Of a stretch of DNA of 64,000 nucleotides, positions 51,105-60,443 are shown in pieces; the first letter of the stretch is position 1; each line of letters opens with the position of its first letter. The notes under the pieces were generated by a model, which saw nothing but the letters and a program-made list of their open reading frames with translations, had not been told where the DNA came from and did not search any database. Origin of the DNA: Acidimicrobiia bacterium (GTDB lineage Bacteria; Actinomycetota; Acidimicrobiia; Acidimicrobiales; Aldehydirespiratoraceae); assembly GCA_022820805.1 (NCBI GenBank), contig JAJEEV010000009.1:62001-126000 (forward strand). Reading direction: 5' to 3'. A program made the translations under genes and the position numbers.

Positions 51105-52085
51105 ATGGCCTTCTCGCTGATCCGCTACAACTTCATGTCGCCGGACCCGTCGGACGCTCAGGCGATGAGCGACCGCTACCGGGCCGGCCTGGAGATCGCC
51201 CGCTACGCCGACAAGAACGGCTTCAACGCCGTGTCGTTGGAGGAGCATCACAGCAGCCCCATGGCGTGGTGCCCGACGCCGCTGCTCAACGCGGGCATGA
51301 TCCTGTCGAGCACCGACAGCCTCATGGTCACGATCTCGGCGCTGCTGCTGCCGCTGCACGACCCGGTCCGGGCCGCCGAGGACATCGCAGTGATCGACCT
51401 GGTCAGCCGGGGCCGGCTCGTGATCGTCACCGGAATCGGGTACCGGCCGGTCGAGTACGCCGCGGTGGGCAAGGAGTACAAGCGCCGGGGCAGGATCCTC
51501 GACGAGGCGCTGGAGGTGATGCTCACCGCCTGGAAGGGCGAGCCCTTCGAGCACAACGGCGAGATGGTGCAGGTGCTGCCCATGCCCTACACCCGGCCCC
51601 ATCCCATGGTGCTGGTGGGCGGGTCGTCGCCCGCCGCGGCCCGCCGGGCCGCCCGGCTGGGGCTGCCGATGCAGCTCCCGGGCCAGTTCCCCGAGATCGA
51701 GGCCCTCTACTACGCCGAGTGCGAGCGCCACGGCACCCAGGGCTTCTGCATCGCGCCCGACAACGTGGTCATGCTGAACGTGGCTGAGGATCCCGACCGG
51801 GTGTGGGCCACCTACGGGGAGTGCTTCATGCTGGAGGCCATGACCTATGCGGGCTGGCAGCCTCCGGGACAGACTTCGGCGGTGTGCTCAAAGGCCACGA
51901 CCGTCGAGGAGTTGCGGGCCGAGGGCATCTACCGGGTGCTCACACCGGACGAGGCCGTCGACCTGGCCCGCAGCACCGGCACGCTGGCCCTGCATCCGCT
52001 GGTCGGGGGCATGCCCATCGACGAGGCTTGGTCCAGCGTGCAGCTGACGGCCGAGCAGGTGCTGCCCGTTCTGGCAGACTCTTGA
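51105..52085 (+). CDS. Luciferase-like (F420/FMN-dependent) oxidoreductase
   Basis: A 326-residue luciferase-superfamily protein: ARYADKNGFNAVSLEEHHS in the first barrel strands, AVIDLVSRGRLVIVTGIGYRP, and LVGGSSPAAARRAARLGLPM. It resembles luciferase-like monooxygenases of the alkanal type but lacks the usual second subunit. The next gene, a crotonase, follows by 14 bp, so the two form a unit separate from leuA. No ribosome site is obvious. Confidence 0.84.
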   Translation: MAFSLIRYNFMSPDPSDAQAMSDRYRAGLEIARYADKNGFNAVSLEEHHSSPMAWCPTPLLNAGMILSSTDSLMVTISALLLPLHDPVRAAEDIAVIDLVSRGRLVIVTGIGYRPVEYAAVGKEYKRRGRILDEALEVMLTAWKGEPFEHNGEMVQVLPMPYTRPHPMVLVGGSSPAAARRAARLGLPMQLPGQFPEIEALYYAECERHGTQGFCIAPDNVVMLNVAEDPDRVWATYGECFMLEAMTYAGWQPPGQTSAVCSKATTVEELRAEGIYRVLTPDEAVDLARSTGTLALHPLVGGMPIDEAWSSVQLTAEQVLPVLADS

Positions 52086-52099
52086 CACAGGAGGATCTT

Positions 52100-52879
52100 A
52101 TGGACTACCGCAACCTGCTCTATGAGCGCGATGACCGCTACGCGACCATCACGCTGAACCGGCCCGAGCGTCGCAACTGCATGTCGTCGGAGCTACTCGG
52201 CGAACTCGAGGACGCCCTGCGCGCCACCGGCGGCGACGGCGAGGTGGCCGGCGTGGTGCTGGCCGCCAACGGCCCGGTGTTCTCCTCGGGTCACGACCTG
52301 GCCGAGATGGCGACCATGGGCGAGCCCGAGCTGCACGAGCTGTTCACCCAGTGCAGCTCCGCCATGACCGCCATGGCCGAGATTCCCCAGGTGGTGGTGG
52401 CCAAGGTGCATGCCCTGGCCACCGCGGCCGGCGCCCAGCTGGCCGCCAGCGCGGACCTGATCGTGGCCAGCACCGAGGCCGGCTTCGCGACGCCCGGCGG
52501 CAAGGGCGGCCTGTTCTGCCACACCCCGATGGTGGCGGTGGCCCGGCCCCTGGGCCGCAAGCGGGCGGTGGAGCTGGCCCTCACCGGCGACGTCATCGAC
52601 GCGGCCACTGCGCTCGACTGGGGGCTCGTCAACCGGGTCGTGCCGCCCGAGCAACTGGACGAGGCCACCATGGACCTGCTGGGCCGGGCCACCCGGGGCA
52701 GCCGCTACGCCAAGGGCATCGGCAAGCAGACCCTCTACGCCCAGATGGACATGGGCATCGGCGAGGCCTACAAGTTCGCCACCGACGTGATGGCGTCCAA
52801 CGCGGCCCGCGGCGACGGTGCCGAGTGGCCCAAGGCCTTCATCGAGAAGCGCCCCCCCACCTGGACCCACACCCACTAG
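52100..52879 (+). CDS. Enoyl-CoA hydratase-like protein (crotonase, ECHDC3-like)
   Basis: A 259-residue crotonase: FSSGHDLAEM as oxyanion segment, then VHALATAAGAQLAASADL and FATPGGKGGLFCHTP. The Glu positions of classical hydratases are replaced (AGAQLAA, GGKGGLF), as in ECHDC3-like proteins whose reaction is unclear. GGAGG ahead of the ATG fixes the start. It follows the luciferase-like gene with 14 bp spacing. Confidence 0.86.
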   Translation: MDYRNLLYERDDRYATITLNRPERRNCMSSELLGELEDALRATGGDGEVAGVVLAANGPVFSSGHDLAEMATMGEPELHELFTQCSSAMTAMAEIPQVVVAKVHALATAAGAQLAASADLIVASTEAGFATPGGKGGLFCHTPMVAVARPLGRKRAVELALTGDVIDAATALDWGLVNRVVPPEQLDEATMDLLGRATRGSRYAKGIGKQTLYAQMDMGIGEAYKFATDVMASNAARGDGAEWPKAFIEKRPPTWTHTH

Positions 52880-52909
52880 CGGCTCCCACCTGGCCCGGAG
52901 TGCCGCCGC

Positions 52910-54253
52910 TCAGCGGCCGTCGACCGACCAGTGCCAGGGCTCGCTGGGGAGGTTCTTGAGACCGAACTGGGGGGCCAGGCGTTGAAGCGCCTGGAACACC
53001 GGGCGGCTGCGGCTCGTGATGAGCCGGCCCGATTCGGTGAAGTCGATGGCCAGCCCCTTCTCGTGGTTGCTCCGTCCCGGTCGGGCCGTCGGCGGTGCGC
53101 AGGTGCTCGACGGCTTCTGCCAGATGGCCCATTCCGAGGTTCCGCAGTTGGACCTCCGCAGATCGATCTGCTCCTGATGGCTGCGGTACCCCCAGCCGCC
53201 CATGTCGAAGCCCTCGGCCTCCAGGGCCGCGACCAGCCCGTCGACGTCGTCCGCGATCTGTGAATTGACCTCGTAGCCGCGCACCCACACGAGCGTGAAG
53301 TTGACGCCGCCCGGTGTCACCGTCGGGACCGGCTCCGGTGCCCGTCCTGCCTCCTCGGCTCTGCGCCGGGCTTCCTCCTCGGCCCTGCGCCGGGCCTCCT
53401 CCTCAGCTCTGCGCCGGGCCTCCTCCGCGGCCTGCTGGCGGGCGAGGGCATCGATGATCTCGCGTTCGGCGGCCTCGATCTCCGCGGCCAGATCCGCATC
53501 GTGCTGCCTGATCAACTGGACCTCAGCCAGCCGCTGGTCGACCCGTTCCTCGGCTTGAACCAGTAGCAGAGCCTCGCGGTTGGCGGCCACGATCAGATCA
53601 GCGTGGACTTGATCCTCTCTCCGTCGACGGAAGTCGGCTTCAGCGGCCGCCTCGGTGGCCTGGAGTCGCCAGCGCTCCAACTCCTCACCCAGCCGCCGCA
53701 GGTCGTCGAGGTCGTCGATGCCGCTGCCGGTGGCGAACCCGGCGAGGGCCTCCTCGTGAGCGTTCTCCCAGGGGTCGGCGCCGAGCACGCTCAGGGTTCC
53801 GGTCGGGGCCTGGAACGATACATACGAGTTGATCACCGCCACTTTCAGCCGCTCGCGGGTGGAGATCAACTCCTCTTCCAGTTCGACGATCCTGGACTCG
53901 GCCTCCCGCACGACGGTCTCGGCGTCGGCCAAGGCCCGCTCCGCCTCGCTGAGGGCGGTCTCCTGGGCGTGCACCGCCTCCTCCACCTTCTTGAGCGCGT
54001 CGACAAGATCGTCAGCGTCGGCCGTGGCCACATCGAGGTTCTCGGTGGCGGCCTCGGCCACCTGCTGCAACTCCTCGCGCTGGGCCTCGCGATCCTCGAC
54101 GGTCCTCTTGCTGCGGTCGATGATCTCCTGGTCGCTCTGGGCGGCCACCGGGCCGGCCGCTCCCGCCACCGCGACCGCGAGCAACACGCCGAGCACGGTC
54201 GAGCGGCGCCGGTGGAGCGCAGGGAAGCGGCGGTAGGGGGATCTCACAGTCAT
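52910..54253 (-). CDS. Secreted coiled-coil M15/VanY-type peptidase
   Basis: A 447-residue exported protein. A basic N-terminus and hydrophobic core (VLGVLLAVAVAGAAGPVAA) form a signal peptide with likely cleavage before QSDQ. A long coiled coil of Glu/Ala/Arg follows (about residues 40-310), ending in three tandem EARRRAEE units. The C-terminal D,D-carboxypeptidase-like M15 domain has SNHEKGLAIDF (zinc His and Asp) and EPWHW. This layout suits peptidoglycan remodelling with a coiled-coil regulatory arm, as in NlpC/P60 or EnvC-like cell-wall proteins. The ATG at 54253 is preferred to a GTG four codons earlier. Divergent from the gene at 54325. Confidence 0.84.
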   Translation of the reverse strand: MTVRSPYRRFPALHRRRSTVLGVLLAVAVAGAAGPVAAQSDQEIIDRSKRTVEDREAQREELQQVAEAATENLDVATADADDLVDALKKVEEAVHAQETALSEAERALADAETVVREAESRIVELEEELISTRERLKVAVINSYVSFQAPTGTLSVLGADPWENAHEEALAGFATGSGIDDLDDLRRLGEELERWRLQATEAAAEADFRRRREDQVHADLIVAANREALLLVQAEERVDQRLAEVQLIRQHDADLAAEIEAAEREIIDALARQQAAEEARRRAEEEARRRAEEEARRRAEEAGRAPEPVPTVTPGGVNFTLVWVRGYEVNSQIADDVDGLVAALEAEGFDMGGWGYRSHQEQIDLRRSNCGTSEWAIWQKPSSTCAPPTARPGRSNHEKGLAIDFTESGRLITSRSRPVFQALQRLAPQFGLKNLPSEPWHWSVDGR

Positions 54254-54324
54254 GGTGGTGGTCACCGCCCGCCAAGAACCCTGGACACGCTACCAGCACC
54301 GGCCCCCGGCGTTAGCGTCTCTGC

Positions 54325-55338
54325 ATGCAGATCGGGCTGACACTCGGCTATTGGGGCCGGGCGATGCCCGACGGTCTGGTGGAGCTGGCCGTCGCGGCCG
54401 AGAGGTCGGGATTCGACGCGGCCTGGACCGGCGAGTCCTGGGGCTCCGACGCGTTCTCGCCCCTGGTGATGATCGCGGCCGCCACCGAGCGCATCCGGCT
54501 GGGCACCGGCGTGGTGCAGCTCGCGGCGCGAACACCCACGGCGACGGCCATGCACGCGGTGACCCTCGACCACATCTCCGGCGGGCGGGCCATTCTCGGC
54601 CTGGGCGTGTCGGGACCCCAGGTGGTGGAGGGCTGGTACGGGCGCCCGTCGGCCCAGCCCCTGGCTCGCACCCGCGAGTACGTGGAGATCCTGCGGCGGG
54701 TGTTCGAGCGGGCCGATCACCTCACGTTCGAGGGCGACCACTTCCAGCATCCCTACACCGGCGAGGGCGCCGAAGGCTTGGGCAAGCCGCTCAAGATCAT
54801 GACCCACCCGCTGCGCTCGATCCCGATCTGGATCGGTGCCGAGGGCCCCCGCAACGTGGCCCAGACCGTCGAGATCGCCGACGGCTGGCTGCCGCTGTAC
54901 TACTCGCCTCTGCGACCCGAGGTGTACGCGTCGCAGCTGGCCGCCGCCCCGGACGGCTTCGAGATCGCGGTGCACACCACGCTGCGGGTCTGTGACACCG
55001 CTGGCATCGCCGAGGCCCTCTGGCCGGTCCGGGCCAGCCTCGGCTTCTACATCGGAGGGATGGGGGCCGAGGGCCAGAACTACCACACCCGGCTCATGGC
55101 CCGGATGGGTTACGAGGAGGCGGCCTACGAGGTCCAGCGGCTGTTCCTGGAGGGCCGCCGCGACGAGGCCATCGCGGCCGTCCCCGAGGAGTTCGCCGAC
55201 GAGATCTCCCTAGTCGGGCCGGCCGAGCGGATACGGGAGCGGCTCCAGGCGTGGGAGGAGTCCCCGGTCACCATGGTGAATGTGGCCGCCCGATCCGAGC
55301 AGGAGTGCCGCCAGGCCGCGGAGCTGATCAAGGGCTGA
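54325..55338 (+). CDS. F420-dependent luciferase-like oxidoreductase
   Basis: A 337-residue LLM-family protein of the F420-dependent type: MQIGLTLGYWG, VELAVAAERSGFDAAWTGES, RIRLGTGVVQLAARTP and ISGGRAILGLGVSGPQV. The C-terminus contains EISLVGPAERIRERLQAW. A TAGCGT (TANNNT) lies six bases before the ATG, with no ribosome site, so a leaderless message is likely. It is divergent from the M15 peptidase and nearly abuts the convergent LLM gene at 55349. Confidence 0.86.
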   Translation: MQIGLTLGYWGRAMPDGLVELAVAAERSGFDAAWTGESWGSDAFSPLVMIAAATERIRLGTGVVQLAARTPTATAMHAVTLDHISGGRAILGLGVSGPQVVEGWYGRPSAQPLARTREYVEILRRVFERADHLTFEGDHFQHPYTGEGAEGLGKPLKIMTHPLRSIPIWIGAEGPRNVAQTVEIADGWLPLYYSPLRPEVYASQLAAAPDGFEIAVHTTLRVCDTAGIAEALWPVRASLGFYIGGMGAEGQNYHTRLMARMGYEEAAYEVQRLFLEGRRDEAIAAVPEEFADEISLVGPAERIRERLQAWEESPVTMVNVAARSEQECRQAAELIKG

Positions 55339-55348
55339 CGGGGCCGCC

Positions 55349-56563
55349 TCAGTGGTGGTAGGGGATCGGCATCGACGCGCTGGGAGGCGGAGTCGTCTTG
55401 ATGTCGGGGGGCGGCTCGTTCCACTCCGGGTACTTGCGCACCGCGTTGGCCCGGTACTTCTCGGTCGAGTGGACCCGGTCCTTGTCGAACTCGGGGATCA
55501 CCTGGTCGCCGAAGATCTCGATCATCTCGAGGATCTCCTCGTACTCGAAGCCCTCGTTCGGCAGGCCGAACACCAGCTGGTCGGTGCCCACGGCCACGTA
55601 CGACCTCTCGAGCTGCTCGCACACCTCCTCGGGCGTGCCGCACAGCATGTAGCCCGCGTCGATGGCGAAGTCGAGGGTGGCCTCGTCGGGCATGCCCTGC
55701 GGCGGCTCGGGCCAGGTGGCGGCTCCCTCGCGCTTGGGGATGGTGTCGTGGTAGAGGCACACCATCGAGTACAGGTAGCCCCGGCCGTTCATCAGGGCGA
55801 TCTCGCGGGCCCGGTCGCGGTCCTCCAGGCAGATCAGGGCGTTGGTCATCATCACGTTGTCGTTCATGTACGAGCCGTGGGGCTCGGTGCACCCCGCGAT
55901 GGCCTCCTTGTAGCTGTCGATGCGGCCCTTGAGCGCGGGGGCGGGCTCGAAGTTGAACGCGATCGCCCCGATGCCCATCTGTCCCGCGGTCGCGAAGGTG
56001 GCCAGGTTGCCGCAGGCCACCCACAGCGGAGGGTGGGTGCCGTCTAGCGGCTTGGGAAGCACGTTGTGGTTGGGCGGCACATGGAAGTGCTCGCCCTCGT
56101 ACGAGTAGTCCCGCTGGGCCCACATCCGGGGGATCTCCGCGATGACCTCGTTCCACATGGCCTTCGTCTCGGAGGTGACCGTGCCGTTGAACGTGGCCAC
56201 CTCGTGGCTGCCCGCACCCCGACCGGTGCCGAACTCGAATCGGCCCTCGCAGAAGTGGTCGAGCATCGCGGCCCGCTCCGCGATGCGAACCGGGTGCTCC
56301 TTGGTGGTGGGCAGGCTGGTGATGGCCGTGCCCAGATGGATGTAGTCGGTCTGGGCCGCGACCCACCCCATCACCACCTCGGGGGCGGACATGTGGCTGT
56401 ACTCGGTGAGGCAGTGGTGCTCTCCGAACCAGGCGAACTTCCAGTTGTGCTTGTCGGCGAGGATCGGGTACGACGCCTCGCGCATCAGCATCAGGTGCTC
56501 GTGCGCGGGGATGTGCGCCGACGGTCCCGGGATGTAGCCGTTCTGGAATAACCCGAACTCCAT
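55349..56563 (-). CDS. Luciferase-like monooxygenase
   Basis: A 404-residue luciferase-superfamily enzyme: FAWFGEHHCLTEYSHMSAPE is the family EHH segment, then IAERAAMLDHFCEGRFEFGTG and TPEEVCEQLERSYVAVGTDQ. The last 60 residues (VHSTEKYRANAVRKYPEW and a Pro-rich end) extend beyond most LLMs. GAGGAGGGC directly precedes the ATG at 56563. It is convergent with the 54325 gene (10 bp between stops). Probably FMN- or F420-using; substrate open. Confidence 0.85.
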   Translation of the reverse strand: MEFGLFQNGYIPGPSAHIPAHEHLMLMREASYPILADKHNWKFAWFGEHHCLTEYSHMSAPEVVMGWVAAQTDYIHLGTAITSLPTTKEHPVRIAERAAMLDHFCEGRFEFGTGRGAGSHEVATFNGTVTSETKAMWNEVIAEIPRMWAQRDYSYEGEHFHVPPNHNVLPKPLDGTHPPLWVACGNLATFATAGQMGIGAIAFNFEPAPALKGRIDSYKEAIAGCTEPHGSYMNDNVMMTNALICLEDRDRAREIALMNGRGYLYSMVCLYHDTIPKREGAATWPEPPQGMPDEATLDFAIDAGYMLCGTPEEVCEQLERSYVAVGTDQLVFGLPNEGFEYEEILEMIEIFGDQVIPEFDKDRVHSTEKYRANAVRKYPEWNEPPPDIKTTPPPSASMPIPYHH

Positions 56564-56710
56564 GAGCCCTCCTCTTCGACGCGCGGTTGGAGCAAGCGGC
56601 GGTCGCGACCGAGGCTAACGGTCCGCGGCTTCCTAGGGGCCGGCCCGCTGCGGGAGTGCGACGGCCCTGCCGGCGCGCCGGGGCGATTGCGGGCTCGGTA
56701 GGGTCGGCGC

Positions 56711-57310
56711 GTGAGCCGTTGGTGGGAGATCGCGGGGGCATCCCGGGGCGATGTCTACGACGACCGTTGGAAGCGCATGGAGGCCGCTGGCGCCTGGGTC
56801 CACGGCGAGGCCGATCTGGTGTGCTGGTTCCGGCCCGGCTCGGTGCTGGACGCGGGGTGCGGGACCGGCCGGGTCGCCGTCGAGCTCGACCGCCGAGGCA
56901 TCGATGTCGTCGGCGTGGACGTCGACCGGCGCATGCTCGACGAGGCCCGCAGCAAGGCCCCTAACGTGCCCTGGATCCTGGGCGATCTGACCGACGTGGA
57001 GGTTGCCGGAGCCGGCGTCGCCGGGCGAAGGGAGTTCGATCTGGTCGTGATGGCCGGCAACGTGATGGTCTTCGTGGAGATCGGCACCGAGGCGGCGATA
57101 GTCGCCAACATGGCCAGGCATCTGGCTCGGGGTGGCCGGCTCGTGTCGGGCTTCCGGCTGGGGCTCTCCCCGCTGACCTTCGACGACTACGACCGGTTCG
57201 CGGCCGCGGCCGGGCTCGAGTTGGAGCACCGCTGGACCACCTGGGACCGCGAGCCCTACGACGGCGGCCCCTACGCGGTGACGGTGCACCGCCGACCGCC
57301 GGCCGCGTGA
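56711..57310 (+). CDS. SAM-dependent methyltransferase
   Basis: A 199-residue class I methyltransferase with the SAM-binding VLDAGCGTGRVAVEL, acidic loop VVGVDVDRRML, and a later LVVMAGNVMVFV strand. The GTG at 56711 has TAGGGT, a possible -10, shortly upstream and no ribosome site. Its stop overlaps the cysQ start by GTGA, so the two are co-translated. The acceptor is unknown. Confidence 0.86.
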   Translation: MSRWWEIAGASRGDVYDDRWKRMEAAGAWVHGEADLVCWFRPGSVLDAGCGTGRVAVELDRRGIDVVGVDVDRRMLDEARSKAPNVPWILGDLTDVEVAGAGVAGRREFDLVVMAGNVMVFVEIGTEAAIVANMARHLARGGRLVSGFRLGLSPLTFDDYDRFAAAAGLELEHRWTTWDREPYDGGPYAVTVHRRPPAA

Positions 57311-58068
57311 GCGCGGCCCCCGGCGACCACGCTCTCGCGGCCCGTCTCGCCGACGAGACCGGCCGGCTGCTGCTCGACCTGTTGAACGATCCGGACGGGC
57401 CTCAGGGCTGGGCGCTGGAGATGGCGGGGGACCGGCAGGCGCACGAGTTCCTGGTCGGCGAGCTGGGCCGGCACCGGCCCGCTGACGCCGTGCTGTCGGA
57501 GGAGGGCCGCGACGACCGCCGGCGCCTGGACGCCGACCGGGTGTGGATCCTCGACCCGCTCGACGGATCCAGCGACTTCGGGGTGTCGGGCTCCTGGTCG
57601 GTGCATGTGGCGCTGTGCGATCGGGGGGAACCGGCCGCGGCCGCGGTGGCCGTCCCCGCGTGGGACACGACGTTCGCGACCGATCCCGCGCCCGTGCCGA
57701 CGATGTGCCGGGTGGGCCGGCGCCGGGTGGTGGTGGCCCGGTCCCGGGGCTACACCGACGGCCGCCGCCTCGCGGAGCGGCTCGACGCCGAGGTTGTGGC
57801 CATGGGCTCGGCCGGAGTCAAGGCGATGGCGGTGGTGCGCGGCGAGGTGGATGCCTACGTGCACACCGGCGGGCTCTACGAGTGGGACACGTGCGCGCCG
57901 GCCGGGGTGGCGCTGGCCGCGGGCCTGCACGTCTCGTGCGTCGACGGCGCGCCCCTTCGCTTCAACAACGCCCGCCCGCACACCCCCGGCCTGGTGATCT
58001 CCCGGCCCGACTTCGCGGACGAGCTCCTGGAGGCTCTCAGTCCGGTCAGCCGCCGGCCGCGAGGTTGA
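57307..58068 (+). CDS. cysQ: 3'(2'),5'-bisphosphate nucleotidase / inositol phosphatase (CysQ)
   Basis: A 253-residue inositol-monophosphatase-fold enzyme. Metal residues are E65/E66 (VLSEEG), D83 and D86 (WILDPLDGSSD) and D in YEWDTCAPAGV. Its overall sequence (ADETGRLLLDLL, EMAGDRQAHEFL, VDAYVHTGGLYEWD) closely resembles mycobacterial CysQ, which removes the 3'-phosphate of PAP/PAPS in sulfate assimilation and also hydrolyses inositol phosphates. The GTG at 57307 overlaps the methyltransferase stop. Its 3' end overlaps the convergent lipid kinase gene by 23 bp. Confidence 0.85.
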   Translation: MSAAPGDHALAARLADETGRLLLDLLNDPDGPQGWALEMAGDRQAHEFLVGELGRHRPADAVLSEEGRDDRRRLDADRVWILDPLDGSSDFGVSGSWSVHVALCDRGEPAAAAVAVPAWDTTFATDPAPVPTMCRVGRRRVVVARSRGYTDGRRLAERLDAEVVAMGSAGVKAMAVVRGEVDAYVHTGGLYEWDTCAPAGVALAAGLHVSCVDGAPLRFNNARPHTPGLVISRPDFADELLEALSPVSRRPRG

Positions 58069-58939
58069 CCGCGCCGGGCACGACCTCCAGGCTGATCGGC
58101 GCTGTTCCTATGGCCTCGCCGTCGCCGACCAGGTCCATGGGCTCGCCCTCGATGGTGACGGTCCGGCCGCGCCGCATGTGCACGTCGCGATGGCCCACAT
58201 GGCCGCCGTCGAACACCTTCGGCAGCAGCCGCAGCATCGTGGTGCGGCTGGCCGGGCCGACCACGCACACGTCGAGCAGCCCGTCGCAGGGGTCGGCGTC
58301 GGGGCAGATGGCCATCCCGCCGCCGAACGTGGGCGTGTTGGCCACTGCGAACAGGGCGCTGCGGTGCTCCGAGCGCTCCCCGTCCACCGTGACGGCCAGC
58401 TCCCGGTACCGCAGTCCGGGCATCGTGAGCAGGGTGGCCACCGTGTAACGGCTCGGACCCCTGGGGAAGCGCATCCGGTCAGCCCGGTCGTTGACGTCCA
58501 CGGTGAACCCGCCGGTCACGTTGAAGGCCACCCACCGCTGGCGGTCGGTCCTGATGACGTCCACGGGCCGGGCCGGGCCCAGGGCCCTGGCCGTAGCCTC
58601 CTCGGCGCTGAGCCCGAACAGCCCGAAGGCGCGGGCATAGTCGTTGCCGGTGCCCGCGGGCACCAGTCCCAGTACAGCGCCGGTGCCGGCCACGCCCTGG
58701 AGGGCGAGGTGCAGGGTGCCGTCCCCGCCCACGGAGATCACCCGCGACGCCCCCGCCTCGACTGCGGCTCGGACCGCATCGGCCGTTCCTCTCGCGGAGG
58801 CGCCGCTGATGTCCACCGGCGTGTGGCCGGCCTGCTCGATCACCCGGCGAACGGCGGGAGCAGCCGCCGCGGCCCGGCCCCGGCCGCCCCGGGGGCTGAC
58901 AACAAGATGAACCTCCGCCACCGTGCCCGGTTCTACCAT
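58046..58939 (-). CDS. Diacylglycerol/lipid kinase family protein
   Basis: A 297-residue DAG-kinase-catalytic-domain protein: LVVSPRGGRG, ISVGGDGTLHLAL (GGDGT nucleotide motif), and PAGTGNDYARAFGL. The C-terminal half (FGGGMAICPDADPCDGLLDV) matches the YegS/DgkB-type lipid kinases. They phosphorylate diacylglycerol or related lipids with ATP at the membrane. The ATG at 58939 is used; a GTG five codons later is the alternative. The coding end overlaps the cysQ end by 23 bp, tail to tail. Confidence 0.88.
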   Translation of the reverse strand: MVEPGTVAEVHLVVSPRGGRGRAAAAAPAVRRVIEQAGHTPVDISGASARGTADAVRAAVEAGASRVISVGGDGTLHLALQGVAGTGAVLGLVPAGTGNDYARAFGLFGLSAEEATARALGPARPVDVIRTDRQRWVAFNVTGGFTVDVNDRADRMRFPRGPSRYTVATLLTMPGLRYRELAVTVDGERSEHRSALFAVANTPTFGGGMAICPDADPCDGLLDVCVVGPASRTTMLRLLPKVFDGGHVGHRDVHMRRGRTVTIEGEPMDLVGDGEAIGTAPISLEVVPGAVNLAAGG

Positions 58940-58983
58940 CCGCCCACACCGCACGCGCCGGTGTGCCGTCTGCCGCCCGGTCT

Positions 58984-59778
58984 CTACAGGCCCAGGAAGC
59001 CGCCGCCGTCGGCGACGATGGTCTGGCCGGTGATGTAGCGGGCACCAGCGGAGGCCAGGAAGACCGCGACCGGCCCGATGTCGGCGGTGGCGTCGCCAAG
59101 GCGGCCCAGCGGCGTGCGGGCGACGAGGCGGGTCTCCAGGCTCGGATTGGCGGCTACGGCCGCGTCCATAGCCGGTGTGCGAGCCACCGGGGCGATGGCG
59201 TTCACACGCACGCCGAGGGGACCCCACTCCCGGGCCAGGCTCTTGACGATCCCGCGCTGGGTGGCCTTCACGGTCGCGTAGATCGGCAGGTTGGCCGACC
59301 CCTCCACGCCGGCGGGCGATGTCAGCAGGATCAACGTGCCGGGCCGCTGGCGCAGGTGGACCAGCGACGCCCGGGCACAGAGGAAGCTGGCGGTGGTGGC
59401 GGTGGCGATCTGGGGCCGGATCATGTCGCTGCGGGTGTACTGAACCCCTCCGGGTCGCCCCGCGGGCGCCACCGCGTTGTGGACCATGATGTCCAGGCCG
59501 CCGAACCGCTGCACGGCCTCGTTCACCGCGGCCTGCACGTCGACAGCTTCGGTGACGTCACACCGAACGAAGACGGCTGTCTGGCCGGCGGCCCGGATCG
59601 CCTCCGCTGCGGGCTCACCATTGGCGGCCCTGCGGGTGGCGACGACGACAGCGGCCCCCGCCGCGGCCAGCGCCGCGGCGATCCCGGCCCCGACGCCCTG
59701 CCCGGCCCCGGTGACCATGGCCACCTGGCCTTCGAGCACCCGGCCCCAGGGGGCCGCGACCGTTGCCATCTCCGTCAT
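58984..59778 (-). CDS. Short-chain dehydrogenase/reductase
   Basis: A 264-residue SDR with TGAGQGVG, an altered NNAG (HNAVAPAG), LLTSPAG and catalytic YATVK (Y-x3-K). The start ATG overlaps the stop of the degenerate SDR-like gene at 59775, so the two are coupled and could form a heteromer. They follow the P-type ATPase in one transcription unit. Substrate not known. Confidence 0.84.
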   Translation of the reverse strand: MTEMATVAAPWGRVLEGQVAMVTGAGQGVGAGIAAALAAAGAAVVVATRRAANGEPAAEAIRAAGQTAVFVRCDVTEAVDVQAAVNEAVQRFGGLDIMVHNAVAPAGRPGGVQYTRSDMIRPQIATATTASFLCARASLVHLRQRPGTLILLTSPAGVEGSANLPIYATVKATQRGIVKSLAREWGPLGVRVNAIAPVARTPAMDAAVAANPSLETRLVARTPLGRLGDATADIGPVAVFLASAGARYITGQTIVADGGGFLGL

Positions 59779-60443
59779 CCGGCCATCCAGGTGCCGCCGT
59801 CCATTACCAGCGACGCTCCGGTGAGGCCCGCGGTCGTACGGCCGTCGGCCAGGGCGTCGATCACCGCGGCTATCTCGGCCACGGAGGGCAGGCGAACCAG
59901 AGCGGGGTCGTGCAGGGCGGTGGCTTCGACGGCTGCCTCGGCGTGCTCAGATGCCAGGAACAGCGACGGGTGCAGGGTCACGGCGTGCGCGCGGATCTGG
60001 TCCGACCCCCAGCTGCGGGCCAGTGACCGGGCCAGGACCCGCAGCCCCTCGGCCAGCCCCGCCAGCGCCACCAGGTTGGCGGCGCCGGCCGCTCCGACCA
60101 GTGGCACGCAGACCACCATCGTCCCGTGACGGTCGGCTAGATGCCGGTGGGCGCCCCGGGCCACGCGGATGGCTGCCTCCAGGGGGTCGTCGCAGGCGGC
60201 GGCCCAGCGGTCGGCGGTCATCTCCTCGACGGGGGCCGGGGTTCGGCTCTGCTGCGGGTAGAGGGCGTGCACGACCAGATCGAGACCGTCGACCTCGGTG
60301 CCGTCGGCGCGGAGCAGACCGTCGACGAATCCGTCGTCGACCTCTTCAGCTTCGGGCGCGACCTGCACCACGTTCCCGGACAGCTCCGATGCCAGCGCAG
60401 CGGCCGGGTCGCCTCCGCCGACGACGAGGACGTCGCGAGTCAT
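59775..60443 (-). CDS. Degenerate SDR-like protein
   Basis: A 222-residue protein with an SDR-like fold but without the catalytic Tyr-x3-Lys (the region reads AANLVALAGLAEG) and without NNAG; the glycine motif is VVGGGDPAAALAS. Its C-terminus GLTGASLVMDGGTWMAG is SDR-typical. It resembles non-catalytic partners that pair with active SDRs; the active gene at 58984 overlaps it by ATGA. It overlaps the ATPase stop by ATGA too. It may be a structural or regulatory subunit. Confidence 0.75.
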   Translation of the reverse strand: MTRDVLVVGGGDPAAALASELSGNVVQVAPEAEEVDDGFVDGLLRADGTEVDGLDLVVHALYPQQSRTPAPVEEMTADRWAAACDDPLEAAIRVARGAHRHLADRHGTMVVCVPLVGAAGAANLVALAGLAEGLRVLARSLARSWGSDQIRAHAVTLHPSLFLASEHAEAAVEATALHDPALVRLPSVAEIAAVIDALADGRTTAGLTGASLVMDGGTWMAG

